The notes: a model not told the origin generated them from the letters alone. A DNA stretch of 64,000 nt from Bemisia tabaci (GCF_918797505.1 NC_092796.1:58000851-58064850), one strand, 5' to 3'; positions 1 through 10,998 are shown, counted from the stretch's first letter. A program made the numbers and translations.

Positions 1-140
1 AGGGGTGCTTTTGGAAGAAAATTTTACGAGAAAACCAATGAGACGACTTGTAGAACCTCAAATTTGTGTATAAACGGAGTTATGAGCGATTAAAGTTTCC
101 AAATTTTGTCCGACCTCTCCTATTGACTCGATCCACTGTG
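1..140. repeat. Dispersed repeat, cut by window edge
   Basis: This segment matches 45665-45805 over its whole length. Both contain the same central phrase about AACGGAGTTATGAGC and end at GACTCGATCCAC. It probably extends left of the window. No open frame or terminal repeat is visible, so the class is unknown. Confidence 0.7.
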
Positions 141-536
141 CGGCGCGGCACGTACTCGACTCAGGAGCGCGATTCGGTTACTTCCGGACGGAGCGAGTTA
201 AATTCGACCCGTGGAGTTTAATATGAAAAGAGGAGGAAAACGGAAGGGAAGGAGGGGAACATATTCAGAGACTCCGGAGAATTGGGTCATTCGGATCGTG
301 GCTCCTGATATAACTGACCCGTTGCGTCCTCGTCGTCCGTCGTCTCAGATATGTAAATACTCCCTCGCCTTCGGTGGCGCGCGACGGCCACCGTCCACGC
401 TCCCGAGGCACGAGCCACCGCAGCGGAGTTTCCAGCACCGCCAGCGTCGCGTCTTCGGGACGCTCATACTGACGGGCTAAAGGAAAACCCGACCGGACGT
501 TGCTTCATTTCTGCTCCAAACATGGAGTTACTGTGC
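141..536. other. GC-rich stretch without a recognisable gene
   Basis: The stretch is CpG-rich, mainly at 360-470, unlike the AT-rich surroundings. Short open frames exist on both strands but none has a domain, a good start context or splice sites. It could be a regulatory island or an exon of an unrecognised gene. Confidence 0.3.
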
Positions 537-547
537 CAATGGCGTGG

Positions 548-860
548 CTAGAGTCCCTTTATACTGAGAGTCAAGACAATTTGAATCCATTTCTGATTGG
601 TTCCCGTATTTTAGGCCTCCACAGTGTCACAAACGGGAATAAAGATTACATTTTCACCAATTGCAAAGATTATAATCTGGAATGGACCAGGGAATTACGG
701 GTTCGGCAAGGAACCAACGGAATGAGAGGAGGAACGGAGAAAGGCATTTGAGAATGGGCGATCAAAGATTACGAAAAACGTTCGATTTCTGTAATCTTTA
801 TTCCCGTTTGTGACATCCATGAGCCGAATTGTCTTGACTCTCAGTATAAAGGGACTCTAG
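548..860. mobile_element. Palindromic insertion element with CTAGAGTCCC ends
   Basis: Both ends carry an inverted repeat of about 34 bp (CTAGAGTCCCTTTATACTGA inward from each end). A second inverted pair lies inside: ACAAACGGGAATAAAGATTA and its complement. GCGTGG occurs immediately before and after, a likely 6-bp target duplication inside the outer hAT MITE. No transposase is encoded. The superfamily is not assigned. Confidence 0.75.
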
Positions 861-893
861 GCGTGGCGTGCTTTGCGATATATCGATTGATCT

Positions 894-1139
894 GAAAAAT
901 GTTATACAGGAGTTTAAACCACCACACAGGTCGTTACATTGGTAAAATTTAAAAAAATTTACAAAAATTTTAAAATTTTTTAAAAAACACTTAAAAGCAC
1001 TCTTTTGCATAAAATTGTAATTTTAAAGCGGACGCGTTTCGGAGGTGTCCCGAACTTCGTTCTCGGCGCAACTGGTCCCCCTCTTTTAAAGTTTTTAATA
1101 TTTTTGTAAATTTTTTAAAATTTTTTTTAAATTTTACCA
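894..1139. mobile_element. AT-rich fold-back insertion
   Basis: Two AT-rich arms, 938-986 and 1092-1140, are inverted copies (TTGGTAAAATTTAAAAAAAT and complement) around a GC-richer centre. The 12-mer ATCGATTGATCT stands at 882-893 and again at 1140-1151. This fits insertion into the outer MITE with duplication of all or part of that word. Confidence 0.6.
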
Positions 1140-1478
1140 ATCGATTGATCTACCATTGAAACCTTGGGAAAGGATGTTCGCAACGAACACCTCAATAATC
1201 GATTATCACCATAGCTTCGAATGGTAAAACATCGAAAATCGATCATTCGCGCATCCATCCATGCTTTTCTGCTGCGTCCAGAAAATACTCTCCGGAATGA
1301 ATCTTAACATAGCTGAAAATTTTGAGGAAAAATACAGATTTTCCCAAAATTAAACTGCCGGAACAAAAAATGGTTCAAATCGTCGTTTTTCTCACGAGGA
1401 GCTGTAACTACACTTCAATTTTGCCATTTCCCGCAAGAATTGCATGTTTACCCGGAGAATCTTGGGCATTTCTAACTG

Positions 1479-1544
1479 AAAATTCAAGCGCGCTGGTATT
1501 GGAGGAACAAAACATTCAAGCGCGCTGTTTCGAGGGAACAAAAC
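1479..1544 (+). repeat. Two-copy tandem duplication, period 32
   Basis: ATTCAAGCGCGCTG followed by a GGAACAAAAC-like tail occurs at 1482 and again at 1514. The open frame over it is not otherwise protein-like. Confidence 0.6.
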
Positions 1545-1607
1545 TGTCGACCGCGTTATTCTATGTGTCGGGTAAAATTCTGCGAAAACTTCACGGAAAA
1601 AGCACGA

Positions 1608-1778
1608 GGTTGTTGGATGGTATGGACATTTGTAATTAATTGTGGTAGTACCCAATCAATGATGGTAGTACCCAATAAAATAGGTAACTAACCCAAATGT
1701 TGCGGCACTACCCTAATTTGAGTTGCGGTACTACCACAATTAATTAGGAATGTCAAAATATCCTCCAACAATCGGGGT
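1608..1778. repeat. Palindromic MITE-like element
   Basis: GACATTTGTAATTAATTGTG on the left pairs with CACAATTAATTAGGAATGTC on the right. The pairing continues outward through TTGTTGGA and TCCAACAA. The interior has several GGTAGTACCC-like words. It is non-coding. Confidence 0.65.
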
Positions 1779-2725
1779 GGTTACCTTAATTTAGGGGATA
1801 CCTGGCGCTTAGGTCCGTGTTGAAATGGGGGAACCTAAATTTATTTTGAGGGAACCTTTGGATCTCTGTACCATTTCGTGGTTTTGCACTTTAGCCATCG
1901 AAATACGTATCGTGAGTATTCTGACAACATCTGAATGGTCATACGGCGTTGTTCCTTAGCAGGGAAGGATCGATCCACCAGCCATCTGGACAGTGGTGAG
2001 GAACATCATGTTTCTACTTAAAAATGAGCCGTGGTAATGGGACGTTCTTGTACGGTCGAAGGCTCATTCTCGACCACGGATTGTGCCTCGTTTAACGCTG
2101 TCCACTGTCCGACCGGACTCACGATCTACAAGATGTCCGGCGGATCTCTATCCTCCTTGACAAAACAGCCTCTGAATTCGTAATTGTCGTGTAGTACTGT
2201 TACTTGTTACGAATTCGGACTGTCTAGCGGCTTATGACTGATATCTGATGGATGCCGTCCGCGACAGCCACTACTCCGTTTCCTAAAATTGAGGCACCGG
2301 ACAGAACAAGGTCACTCCTCCAAGAGATTGTTAGATCCTGGAGCATTTGTATATTTGCTCCTGATTTCGCTGAATGGGTCACTAGACCGTGAACGAATTT
2401 TGACTTGCGGATATATTTTCCACAGGTAAATGACGTGTAGAACACAATGCGCACATTAAAAATGCGGAAAATTAACTCGGAAACCGTGAACAACGAGTTC
2501 GAAAAGCGCAAACTTTCCGCAAATTTAAAACGCTTCGGAACCGAATGACGTCATCCGGCACAAATCAGAAGCGAGCACGGGTTTCTATACGACTTACGTC
2601 AAATGTTTTTCTACTTCTGGTATATGGAAATAAAACGAAAGTCGAAACTGTACCTTCAGAATCAAAGAATCGAATCTCATTCATGTTATCTGCGGTCAAC
2701 AAGCAACATAATTCCACATTGGAAA
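1779..2725. other. No gene seen; fragments of two repeat families
   Basis: A half copy of the TTTGGCAACG/ACGGCGT family lies near 1921-1968. Just before it is an end fragment of the ACGTATCTC family. The rest has only short shadow frames. Confidence 0.4.
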
Positions 2726-3677
2726 CCCTGGTAAAAATTGGCAGTAGAATCTGTGTTCCAAAATACCATAGACCTACGGCCGGCTGTAAGATTTCCAATA
2801 GCTTCTATAGCCGGCTACACAATTTCTTATAGCCTTTTATAGCCGATGGCGATTAAGCAGCTCACAGCCAGGCGATAACGTGTATGCTAAACGTCACTAA
2901 TTACGGATGCTAGGACTTGGTGAGTTTTTGAACCACTGCTCTCTTTTTGGGCCGTAGTATCTTGATTTATTTTGCGAGGAAAGCTCCGTACTTTTGATGG
3001 ATGCCTGCAATTCCTAATATATTAGAGCGCCCTCAGTTTCGTATGATAATGCAATACCTCTGGTGTGAAATAGTTGCTTCAAGCGCCGAGGCACGCTGCG
3101 GTGTGGCAGGCGGGCAGCCAGCGCGGAACGCGCATTGGCGCCTACAAACCTAACAGGGATACTTCACGCGTTGCACAATGCGTGAAGTATCCCTGTTAGG
3201 TTTGTAGGCGCCAGTGCGTCGCCGCTCCGCTTTCTGTTAGGCTGTAATATTTAATCTGGCGGAGTCAGCGTCATTCAACTCATGATTTTGAAATGTTTGC
3301 GTATCCTGTATGGATTATTCTCGTTTTAATTGATGAAAAAAAATATGTATTAAAGGAAAATATAGTGTGTGTTTATAAATATTAAGGTGATTCCGTAACA
3401 AACTTAAGGATTTCCAAAGCACACGAATTTCTACACAATATCTTATAGCCTTTTATAATCGATGGTGTAAAAGCAACAGCCAGGCGATAAAGTATAAAGC
3501 CGGGCATAGGAACTATAGCCCGGCTGCATAATTTTTTATCGCTTCGTATAGCCCGGCCGTATGATTTTCTCCGCATTCTACAGCCAGCTATATGATTTTC
3601 TGTAGCCTTCTTTAGCCGGCTATAAGAATTCCTATGGTATTTTGAAACGCAGCTCTTATCGACAAATTTTACCAGGG
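2726..3677. mobile_element. About 950-bp element with CCCTGGTAAAAATTGG ends, copy 1
   Basis: The ends are inverted: CCCTGGTAAAAATTGGCAG on the left, complement of ATTTTACCAGGG on the right, with the matching inner words AAAATACCATAG and CTATGGTATTTT. The inner flanks are built from repeated TATAGCCGGCT-like words. The centre holds a perfect hairpin at 3137-3212. A second copy lies at 10053-10998. No protein is encoded and no clear target duplication is visible. Confidence 0.8.
3137..3212. repeat. Perfect 33-bp inverted repeat hairpin
   Basis: Bases 3137-3169 are the exact reverse complement of 3180-3212, with a 10-base loop. The stem includes GCCTACAAACCTAACAGG and ATACTTCACGC. The related hairpin in copy 2 (10462-10537) has drifted slightly. 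The ATACTTCACGCATTGCG word also recurs in the tandem repeats at 34790 and 62960. Confidence 0.85.
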
Positions 3678-3957
3678 ACAAGTTTTATTTGAACAAACAT
3701 CAGTGGAAAAGGAGAGGGGATTGCAATTTGACTGTCGCAATACTTCACTGCCATAATTTTTCTGTCATTCTGGCGCATTTTAAATTCCTCCAAGTATGTT
3801 GACGTTTTAAAAGCGGTCTTGTCTAGAATTTTGGCTCCAAAAATACACACTGAATCATCAAGTAATCTATGCACCTAGCAGTCCCAAAATATTCAGCGAA
3901 AAACACAAGGTTTAATGACTCATTTGTACCACGTTAAGTGATTGCGCCTCGGTTTTT

Positions 3958-4610
3958 AACTGGACCGCGTTGAGTAGAAAGGAACCATACCACATCAGCT
4001 TTTGCCAAAACACTGGGCAATTTACTTATTCTACAGGAGAACTTTTTTGCGAATTTTTTTGGAAATCGTAAGGAATTTGCTCTGTACTATGCAGAAAATT
4101 CACTAAAATTTGCACCAAAATCCACACAACCGTTTTCAAATAACGATTAATTGCCCAAATAAAGGCATTAGCTGATTTTTTTTTTTTTATTTGCACAAAA
4201 TATTTAACATTGTACAATATTACATTTAGACATATTAAATGTCTTTGAAATGCTTAATCTTAACTTAGCTTATCTTAAACTAGCTATTTGTTAAGGTTAA
4301 ACTTAAAGTGTACTGCCTAAAACTAACTGGAGTGTAAAATCGAACATAATTATTTTGAAATATAAATGTCTTTTCATTCTAACTGGATTACGACGGGCTG
4401 ACCCGTCCAAAAACCAAGTGTCTCCTGACAAGTCCTTAGAGCAATAGGAGGCGCTCAAAGATTTTAATTATTGTGGAAATAATTTTGAAAAACCATGGAT
4501 TCCAAGCTCATGTGTTTTCCTGCGTTTTAATCTTCTTACGCCATCATCCTTGAACAGCAGTGGCATTAGCTGATGTGGCTTGGTCCTCCTCTGCTTAACG
4601 CGATTCAATT
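3958..4610. mobile_element. Element with inverted ends near AACTGGACCGCGTT
   Basis: An inverted repeat of about 41 bp runs from AACTGGACCGCGTTGAGTAG to CCACATCAGC on the left. Its imperfect complement ends at 4610. A shorter relative at 62624-62877 has the same terminal words (AAAGGAACCAAGCCACAT). The interior is AT-rich and non-coding. Confidence 0.75.
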
Positions 4611-4652
4611 TTAGTTGCATAAGTCATTGACCTTTGAGAAGTCATCTGAGTA

Positions 4653-4858
4653 CACTGAAAAAAAAATCTTAAATTTGCCGCCAAGAAGTATTTTTTCTTA
4701 AATCAAGAATTTTGCCGCTTAATACAAACTACTTTTTTGCTTAACCCAAGCATTATTTTTCTTGTATCAAGAAAAATGCAGCTTAAATCGAGATAAAAAA
4801 AATCCTTGGCGGCAAATTCAAGAAGCATCATGCTTAAGCCAAGCACCTTTTTTAAGTG
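4653..4858. mobile_element. CACTG-ended palindromic MITE, copy 1
   Basis: It begins CACTGAAAAAAAAATC and ends near AAGTG, with arms that fold together (AAATTTGCCGCCAAGAAG against its complement near 4805-4825). It is homologous to 13150-13361. CACTG termini and a homopurine stretch fit CACTA/EnSpm-type non-autonomous elements. It sits only 21 bp beyond the splice donor of the ZP exon. Confidence 0.75.
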
Positions 4859-4879
4859 TGTTTTGCGAAATATACTCAC

Positions 4880-5130
4880 ATTGCGGCGGAGAACACCACA
4901 CCGGGCGAAATCCGATATATGAAGGTTGTAGGTGAGACCCGTGGGGTCCGTGTGATCTGGCCTTATTTGGCAGAAGGGATCCATGAGAGGGTCCACTGTC
5001 CTGTCATCGGCGAACAGGGGCGAGCCCTTGAATCCCTCGGGCTTCCTCAGCCGCGCCGATATCGAATCTTTCATTCCTACTAGTGCTTTGCCGCTTCGTG
5101 CTGTGTCACTACTGAATGTGCATTGGATAT
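4880..5130 (-). CDS. ZP-domain protein, ZP-N exon (exon 3 of visible gene)
   Basis: Read on the minus strand from 5130 to 4880, this is one open exon of 251 bases: two bases of a split codon plus 83 codons. The acceptor is TTTTTCATCAGTTTCAG and the donor is AAT followed by GTGAGT. The peptide starts IQCTFSSDTARSG and ends TYNLHISDFARCGVLRRN. Three cysteines (in IQC, PFCQ and RCGV) and the pattern F-G, then D-x-x-C, then Y-x-L, then F-x-x-CGV match the first half of the zona pellucida module of insect cuticle and apical-matrix ZP proteins. The fourth ZP-N cysteine would lie in the next exon, which I do not find and which is probably left of base 1. The split codon fits the microexon at 21786-21816. 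The paralogue (Dusky-like, Miniature, Cypher or other) cannot be told. GC content is much higher than in the flanking intron. Confidence 0.8.
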
Positions 5131-5265
5131 CTGAAACTGATGAAAAATATGTTTCAATAACATGTTGTTCTCAAGATTAATATCATGTCAAAGATTCAAA
5201 TTAATTTACGAAATCAGGTCAAATGAGGGGAAGAACTTTCAGGAGGGACAGTAAGTAGTATTAAT

Positions 5266-5514
5266 CGACGGTGTAAGTCCGCAACCAAGTATTTCGTTTG
5301 CGGTGTTTGAACATTTCCGTACCTGTTTGATTTTTTTAAAGAAAAACAAATTGACATCATTCCTTGAGTTTTGTAGAATTTTCTTCGTTCCGAGAAGAAA
5401 AATCAGGGCAGTTTTCAGAATTTCCTCGGTGTTCTTTTTTATTTAGAAAATAAAGTATTCTAGGAAGTCTGCAACGTCGCAAACTGAGGTACGTAGTGCG
5501 AACCTACATCGTCG
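5266..5514. mobile_element. 250-bp element with CGACGGTG/CRTCGTCG ends, copy 1
   Basis: It shares end words (CGACGGTG, ACGTATCTC-like, GACGTCGCAAAC-like) and order with the copies at 9298, 46300, 47314 and 52166. The flanks TAAT and AAAT are near-identical 4-mers. It is non-coding. Confidence 0.75.
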
Positions 5515-5591
5515 AAATGACAGCATGCATATAAGGAGAATGCTAGAGTGTTGCATTCCTTCTCTTTCAAGACAGAGAAAAGGATTAATTT

Positions 5592-5730
5592 GGGGTCTTT
5601 CACAAAATACGTAACGTTGAAAATGAGAATGTTTTACTCCTTCACCCTCCCTTCCCAATCGTGACGCACATGTAACATAAGTCTGCACCCCCTTAAAACT
5701 TTTACGTAACGCCCATTGAGACCCTTCCCC
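5592..5730. repeat. Short palindromic element with TACGTAACG arms
   Basis: GGGGTCTTTCACAAAATACG followed by TAACG on the left faces TTTTACGTAACGCCCATTGA followed by GACCC on the right. These are imperfect inverted arms. Similar TTACGTAACG words occur widely in insect MITEs. The class is not assigned. Confidence 0.5.
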
Positions 5731-6906
5731 ATAAATTAGAGTTTTGTGATGAATTTTAGATGAAAAATTGCCATTTTGGTTGAATATAGCTTATAAGTTC
5801 AAATCGTCGCCTACCTGACAATAGGGCGGAGGTATACACTGCAATGAACCCTGTCTTCTATACAATTCAATACTTTTCTAGGCTCATTTTAATGTGTACC
5901 TACGCCCTTATGTCAGCCAAGCGACGAAAAATACAATTTTCTTCTTCGCTTAGAAGCAATTCAGGATGCAGAAGTCACCTCTTTCCGAAAGTGTAAGATT
6001 CCCATCACAGAATTTCAAAAAATAAGTCCTGCTCCTTCTTAACATTGATTGTGGAAGTTACGGACCTTGTCGAATTAAAGAAATAAGACACTTTTTAAAG
6101 TTGTTTTGCGTGCATTGTGAGCCGCGCGAATAAAGCGAGGAATCAAAAGTATAACGAATTTCCCCCAAGTTATATTATGTGTCTCGTAGGCCAGGCGGAT
6201 GGAATGAATGAACGAAATCGTGAAATGCAAACTAGGAACAGTTCTGATGGTCATGGTGACAACATCCTTTCTCCGCTATGTTTCCATCATCCTCAAGTTT
6301 CATTAACCTATTTTCCGGCCGCTTTACTGGAATCTCCAATTTCACTTCTGCCATCCAGCTTGTCTTAAGTGAGCCGCTTATATTTGGTGTCAATGTTAAT
6401 TTGACTAACGACACGCCGAGATCAAATGCGGCTGAGCCACGACCATCCTTAGAAACGTACCGTCGCAGTTGCCAAGGTGAGCAGACAATGCTCCATTTTC
6501 TCGGAATGACGTAGTTATTCAAAACAATGGAAATATGCTTATGCGATACTCCGCTATCTACACGATGACCCAAAAGTCTCGTGTTATCATGAAGCATCAT
6601 CCCTTATATGTAATTTTAGAACAAATGAAGGCAGAGACTGTATAATTTTTGAAATTTCTTGAGTACTCCCAGTTCAAAGGAAACAACTTTTTGACCCCCC
6701 ACAATTTTAGGGTGACCACTGACCACCCTGAAAGGGGCAAGATACGTATGGGGCTTGGGTGCTCTGCGACTTCAAACCTCCCGCGCAAAAAAAAAATTAT
6801 TGACGTAGATAAAATTAGGCATTGAAAACAACCCATGCAGACGTTAGGTAAATAATTAAAGCTAGATTTCATACCCATTTCTTTTGTGATAGAGTTTTTA
6901 GTCTTT
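5731..6906. other. Nothing recognised
   Basis: This is an AT-rich intron of the ZP gene. Overlapping frames at 6117-6600 on both strands have no domain, good start or splice sites. Confidence 0.4.
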
Positions 6907-7052
6907 TGAGTACCAGATGCCAATGAAAAGTGAAATCGTTAGGAATTCTCTCATTTTCAGCTTTTCCAACTTAAATCCTAAAATTTTTGTTTGAAGGTAT
7001 GTTCCATTGTTTTGAACCAAACGATGCAACGAACCACTATCGAATACGGTCC
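6907..7052 (+). repeat. Partial copy of the GATCGTATTCGACAG element
   Basis: It matches 35290-35425, the right part of the MITE at 35161-35432, including AATGAAAAGTGAAAT and TTTTCAGCTTTTCCAA. It ends at a diverged TATCGAATACGGTCCATGG. The left end is missing. Confidence 0.65.
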
Positions 7053-7663
7053 ATGGGCCATTTTCATGATCCATGGCGAAAATTCACCTATTTCCTTCCG
7101 CGAGTTGGCCAAACGTCGAACATGCAACGTGAGGATAATTTTAATAGCTTCCGATCCGGAACGAAAGGAAGAATTGCCGGAGGTGCGCGCTTCACATCGT
7201 CGCCGTCGGAAGAGGGTCACCGAAAGGAAAAATTCTCACCGCGAACGAGCTACGACGAGCGTGCGGGCTGCGGATTGGCGCGGGGTGCGGGGCGCGGGGG
7301 AGAAAATGACGGACACCTTTTTCGCACGGTCGACATTGACGGTGAAACGGCGGCTCATCGGGTATTTTTGTTAAATCAATAAACGCTAAACAGAGGCCTC
7401 GGAGCCTCGAGCCGGGCCGATGATAATGGAAACGTCAAAAGTAGGGTGCGCTCATCGTGTGAGTCGCGTCGGCGTCGTCGCTCAGCCAATCAGGGCCCAC
7501 GCGAGCCACCGCAACCGACCCGCGTCACGACGCCCGATCAGCTCACTTAAGTCCTATTCTAAGCATTCATTCAATTGCATCCTGGCGGCAAAAAGAAAGT
7601 TCCAGAGTGATCTGTGGACTTCTATAGGAATGTCCGCAAGGGCTAAAGGCTGAAGCTGAAAGA
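7053..7663. other. CpG-rich island, no defined gene
   Basis: GC and CpG are high at 7150-7540, with several overlapping frames on the plus strand. None shows a domain, a signal sequence or splice signals that decide a frame. It may be a promoter or enhancer island. Confidence 0.3.
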
Positions 7664-8045
7664 TGCAGGGAGGGAGCAGGGTGAGCAGGGGGGAGCAGGG
7701 AGGGAGCAGGTATGGAACAGGTATGGAGCAGGGAGAGCAGGAGGGCAGGAGAGAGCGGAAGCGCAAGAGGGAGCAGGGAGGGAGCAGGGAGGGAGCAGGG
7801 AGGGAGCAGGAAGAGAGCAGGTAGAGAACAGGGAGGGAGCAGAAAGGGAGCAAGGACGGAGCAGGGAGGGAGCAGGGAGGGAGCAAGGAAGGAGCTGGGA
7901 GGGAGCAGGGAAGGAGCAGGGAGGGAGCTGGGAGGGTAGGCTGGTAGGGATGGAGGAATGGGAGGAGCTGGGAGGGAGCAGGGAGGGAGCTGGGAGGGAG
8001 CAGGGAGGGAGCAGGGAGGGAGCAGGAAGAGAGAAGGAAGGGAGG
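7664..8045 (+). repeat. Purine-rich minisatellite, 10-bp unit GGAGCAGGGA
   Basis: About 380 bases consist of the unit GGAGCAGGGA and variants (GGAGCTGGGA, GGAACAGGGA). The plus strand is almost all purine. Open frames on both strands here are repeat artefacts (Pro-Cys-Ser-Leu or Gly-Ser-Arg). Confidence 0.95.
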
Positions 8046-9205
8046 AGGGGGTGCTCCTCCGAGTGATACAGCACCCTGGCCCTAGGTAACCCGGCCCTGG
8101 ATACGGATTTATTCTATCCCTTTACGTGGCACTCGTTTTTGTGAATTCCGTCTGAGTGCTGTCGCCAGTCGAAAGCGCCTTCAGTTTAGCGCGCTACTTC
8201 ACCGCCCACACCAGAGTTGAAATATTTGTATCCTAAGCTGCCGTGTAGAATCCTCAGCTTTTCGAACATTCATTATTGTCTCGAGTTTAATGGGCAAACA
8301 TTTATGGAAACTGTTAGCAGTAGTACTTCATAAGTATTCACCAAGGCTTCATACTTCCGGACCGGCTCTATCACATCTTTTATGGATTGAAATTCCGGTT
8401 TATCTGTGGATAAGATCGACAAGCACTCTGGCCTCTTAATACATTTTAATGGGAAGTTAAGACTCTTAATTCCAAAATACTCTATCAAAACCGAAAATGT
8501 CGTACAGACCTTAAAATGTATCATACCAATCATTAAGTCCCCAAATCATACTCTATAACATATAATCATACGATAGTAACGCATAACGCATAACACCTTA
8601 TTCGGGAAGCGCTTAGGAGGGTTGGACTCCAAAGCGGTCAAGGGGCGTGGCCTTCTTGTACAGCATTACAATATTTGCTTTTACAAGAGGTTTCTGCTCC
8701 GCGGATATGGTATAGTCGGCCTTCATTCAAGCGACAGTGGCATGCTTCTCTTGTTTTTAATATACTGAAAATTATGCTTCCTCTTTGATTTATTGCAAAA
8801 AAGTACGCTCACAAGTATTTTCTCTCTCGGAGCTATTTTTCGACGGGAAAGTTACAACTAGGATATAAGATAGATTTCGTGACTTTCCGGCGCCTAAACC
8901 ATCACTCTCCATTGTTCCACTTATTGTTAGTGCCGCAGAAGTGTGAAGTGGCGCTTGTAGGAATGTGATGGCCCCTAGTCAGGGAACGCCGCGTCGTATT
9001 CTTTCACCAAAGAGTTATCAAGAGATTATAAATAGATCGGTCTCTCTCCAAGCGTGACTGATTGACTGGGTCATACCTACCCGATGTTGCCGTTTCTGAG
9101 TCCCTCTGCCATCACTTTCAGACGGACCAATTGTATCGGGCAAATTGTGAAAAAGTGATAGTTTGAGTAAAAAAATCTGTACCAGCAATGCGGAGAACGT
9201 AGTTC
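8046..9205. other. Nothing recognised
   Basis: AT-rich sequence without long frames, clear repeats or splice-bounded exons. Confidence 0.4.
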
Positions 9206-9290
9206 AAATAGGCTTACCTATGCTAAATGGAGCTACGTTGCATGTAAACCCTATGAACATAGTTCTTTTTAGCATAAATACGTCCAAATT
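9206..9290. mobile_element. About 85-bp palindromic MITE, copy 1
   Basis: ATGCTAAATGGAGCTACGTT on the left pairs imperfectly with GAACATAGTTCTTTTTAGCA on the right, which runs into ATAAATACGTCC. The right arm is shared with 33188-33270. Confidence 0.65.
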
Positions 9291-9297
9291 ACCATAT

Positions 9298-9544
9298 CGA
9301 TGGTGTAAGTCCGCAACTACGTATCTCGTTCGCGGTGTTTGAACCTCTCCGCTCCTATTTTCTTTCTTTAAAGGAGAACAAATTGACATCATTCCTTAAA
9401 GTTTTCGCAGACTTTTCTTCGCACACGGAAGAAAAATCACGGCAGTTTTTTTCAGAATTTTTATTAAGTAGTTTTTTAATAAAGAAATAACGTATGACGA
9501 GAAGTCTGCCACGTCGCAAAGCGAGATACGGGCTTACAACGTGG
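9298..9544. mobile_element. 250-bp CGACGGTG-family element, copy 2
   Basis: The ends are CGATGGTG and CAACGTGG. ATAT is duplicated at 9294-9297 and 9545-9548. The internal order matches the other copies: ACGTATCTCG, AATTGACATCATTCCTT, GAAGAAAAATCACGGC, ACGTCGCAAAGCGAGATACG. Confidence 0.8.
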
Positions 9545-10052
9545 ATATGAAAAATCTGCCGTACAATATGCCACGACATCGTATTATTATGGTTGACTGG
9601 TGCACAGTTTTACAAACTAAAACTAATCAAACATGATGTGTAACGTCAAAGTGATAAAATTAAAATTACGGTAAAAAATCTATGGATGACGTTATCTTCT
9701 TTGTAATCTGGACAATGATACTGCCTAATATTATTTCTCCCACGTAATAAAAACACAAATGGTAATGATGCATACTGTTTTGGTAGATGACGTCCTTCAA
9801 ATCTTTTTCTAGGAGTGATATCTTTGTAAATGTTGGATGAGTAATTTTCGCCTTTTGGCAAATTTCATTTCATCGTCGTTTAACCACCAAAATACTATAC
9901 TGTGATACCGGCTACACACCGATGCGATAATTGAATTCAAACATCTTCGTATCATTAAGCTTTGGCTACTGTATAATCGTTTTGTTCAATTGAAAAAATT
10001 CGAAAATTTTAGCAGAATTGACTGTTGCAACGGATTTGCGAATTTTTGTCAT
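9545..10052. other. Nothing recognised
   Basis: AT-rich intron sequence of the ZP gene with no repeat family or exon that I can support. Confidence 0.4.
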
Positions 10053-10998
10053 CCCTGGTAAAAATTGGCAGTAGAATCTGTGTTCCAAAATACCATAGAC
10101 CTAAAACCGGCTGTAAGATTTTCAATAGCTTCTATAGCCGGCTGCACAATTTCTTATAGCCTTTTATAGCCGATGGCGATGGAGCTACAGCCAGGCGATA
10201 AAGTGTATGCTAAATGTTACTAATTACGGATGCTAGGACTTAGTGAGTTTTTGGACTACCGCTCTATTTTTGGGCCGTAGTATCTTGATTTATTTTGCGC
10301 GGAAAGCTCCGTACTTTTGAAGGATGCCTGCCATTCCCAATATGTTGGAGCGCTTTCAATTTCGTATGATACTGTGCAATACCTCTGGTGTGAAATTGTT
10401 GCTTCAAGCGCCGTGGCACGCTGCGGCGCGGCGGGCGGGCAGCCAGCGCGAAAAGCGCCTTAGCGCCTACAAACCTAACAGGAATACTTCACGCATTGCG
10501 CCATGCGTGAAGTATCCCAGTTAGGTTTGTAGGCGCTGGTGCGCGCTTGTCGCTGGCAGCACGCCGCTCCGCTCTGTGTTAGGCTCCAATATAATCTTGC
10601 GGAGTCAGCGTTTTTCAACTCATGATTTTGAAATGTTTGCACATCCTGTATGGATTATTCTCATTTTAATTGATGAAAAAAAATATGTATTAAAGGAAAA
10701 TATAATGTGTGTTTGTGAATATTATGGTGGTTCCGTATCAAACTTAATGATTTCCAAAGCACACGAATTTCTACACAATTTCTTATAGCCTTTTATAGCC
10801 GATGGCGATAAAGTGTAAAGCCCGGCGATAGGAACTATAGCCCGGCTGCATACTTTTTTATCGCTTCGTATAGCCCGGCTATATGATTTGCTCCGCTTTC
10901 TACAGCCAGCTATATGATTTTCTATTGCCTTTTTTAGCCGGCTATAAGAATTCCTATGGTATTTTGAAACACAGCTCCTATCGCCAATTTTTACCAGG
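10053..10998. mobile_element. About 950-bp CCCTGGTAAAAATTGG element, copy 2
   Basis: It is nearly collinear with 2726-3677, including TATAGCCGGCT arrays, the central hairpin (10462-10537) and the right end AATTTTTACCAGG. Differences are scattered substitutions and small indels. Confidence 0.8.

Larger units (their letters stand above)
537..1263. mobile_element. hAT-type MITE copy split by two later insertions
   Basis: The pieces 537-547, 867-893 and 1140-1263 join into the same palindromic element seen intact at 23564, 25054 and 62248. They show a CAATGGCGTGG left end, GCGATATATCGATTG, the central GTTCGCAACGAAC palindrome and a degraded right end. Inserts at 548-860 and 894-1139 interrupt it, each flanked by a direct repeat of host sequence. 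The right end is diverged, so no target duplication of the outer element can be seen. Confidence 0.7.

Noticed and set aside
5443..5688. 81-codon minus-strand frame
   Set aside because: It overlaps the 250-bp element and the TACGTAACG repeat, so it is repeat-derived.
7554..8074. Proline/serine/cysteine-rich frames of 110-143 codons on the minus strand and a Gly/Arg/Ser frame on the plus strand
   Set aside because: They are translations of the purine-rich minisatellite; all frames stay open because of the unit, not selection.
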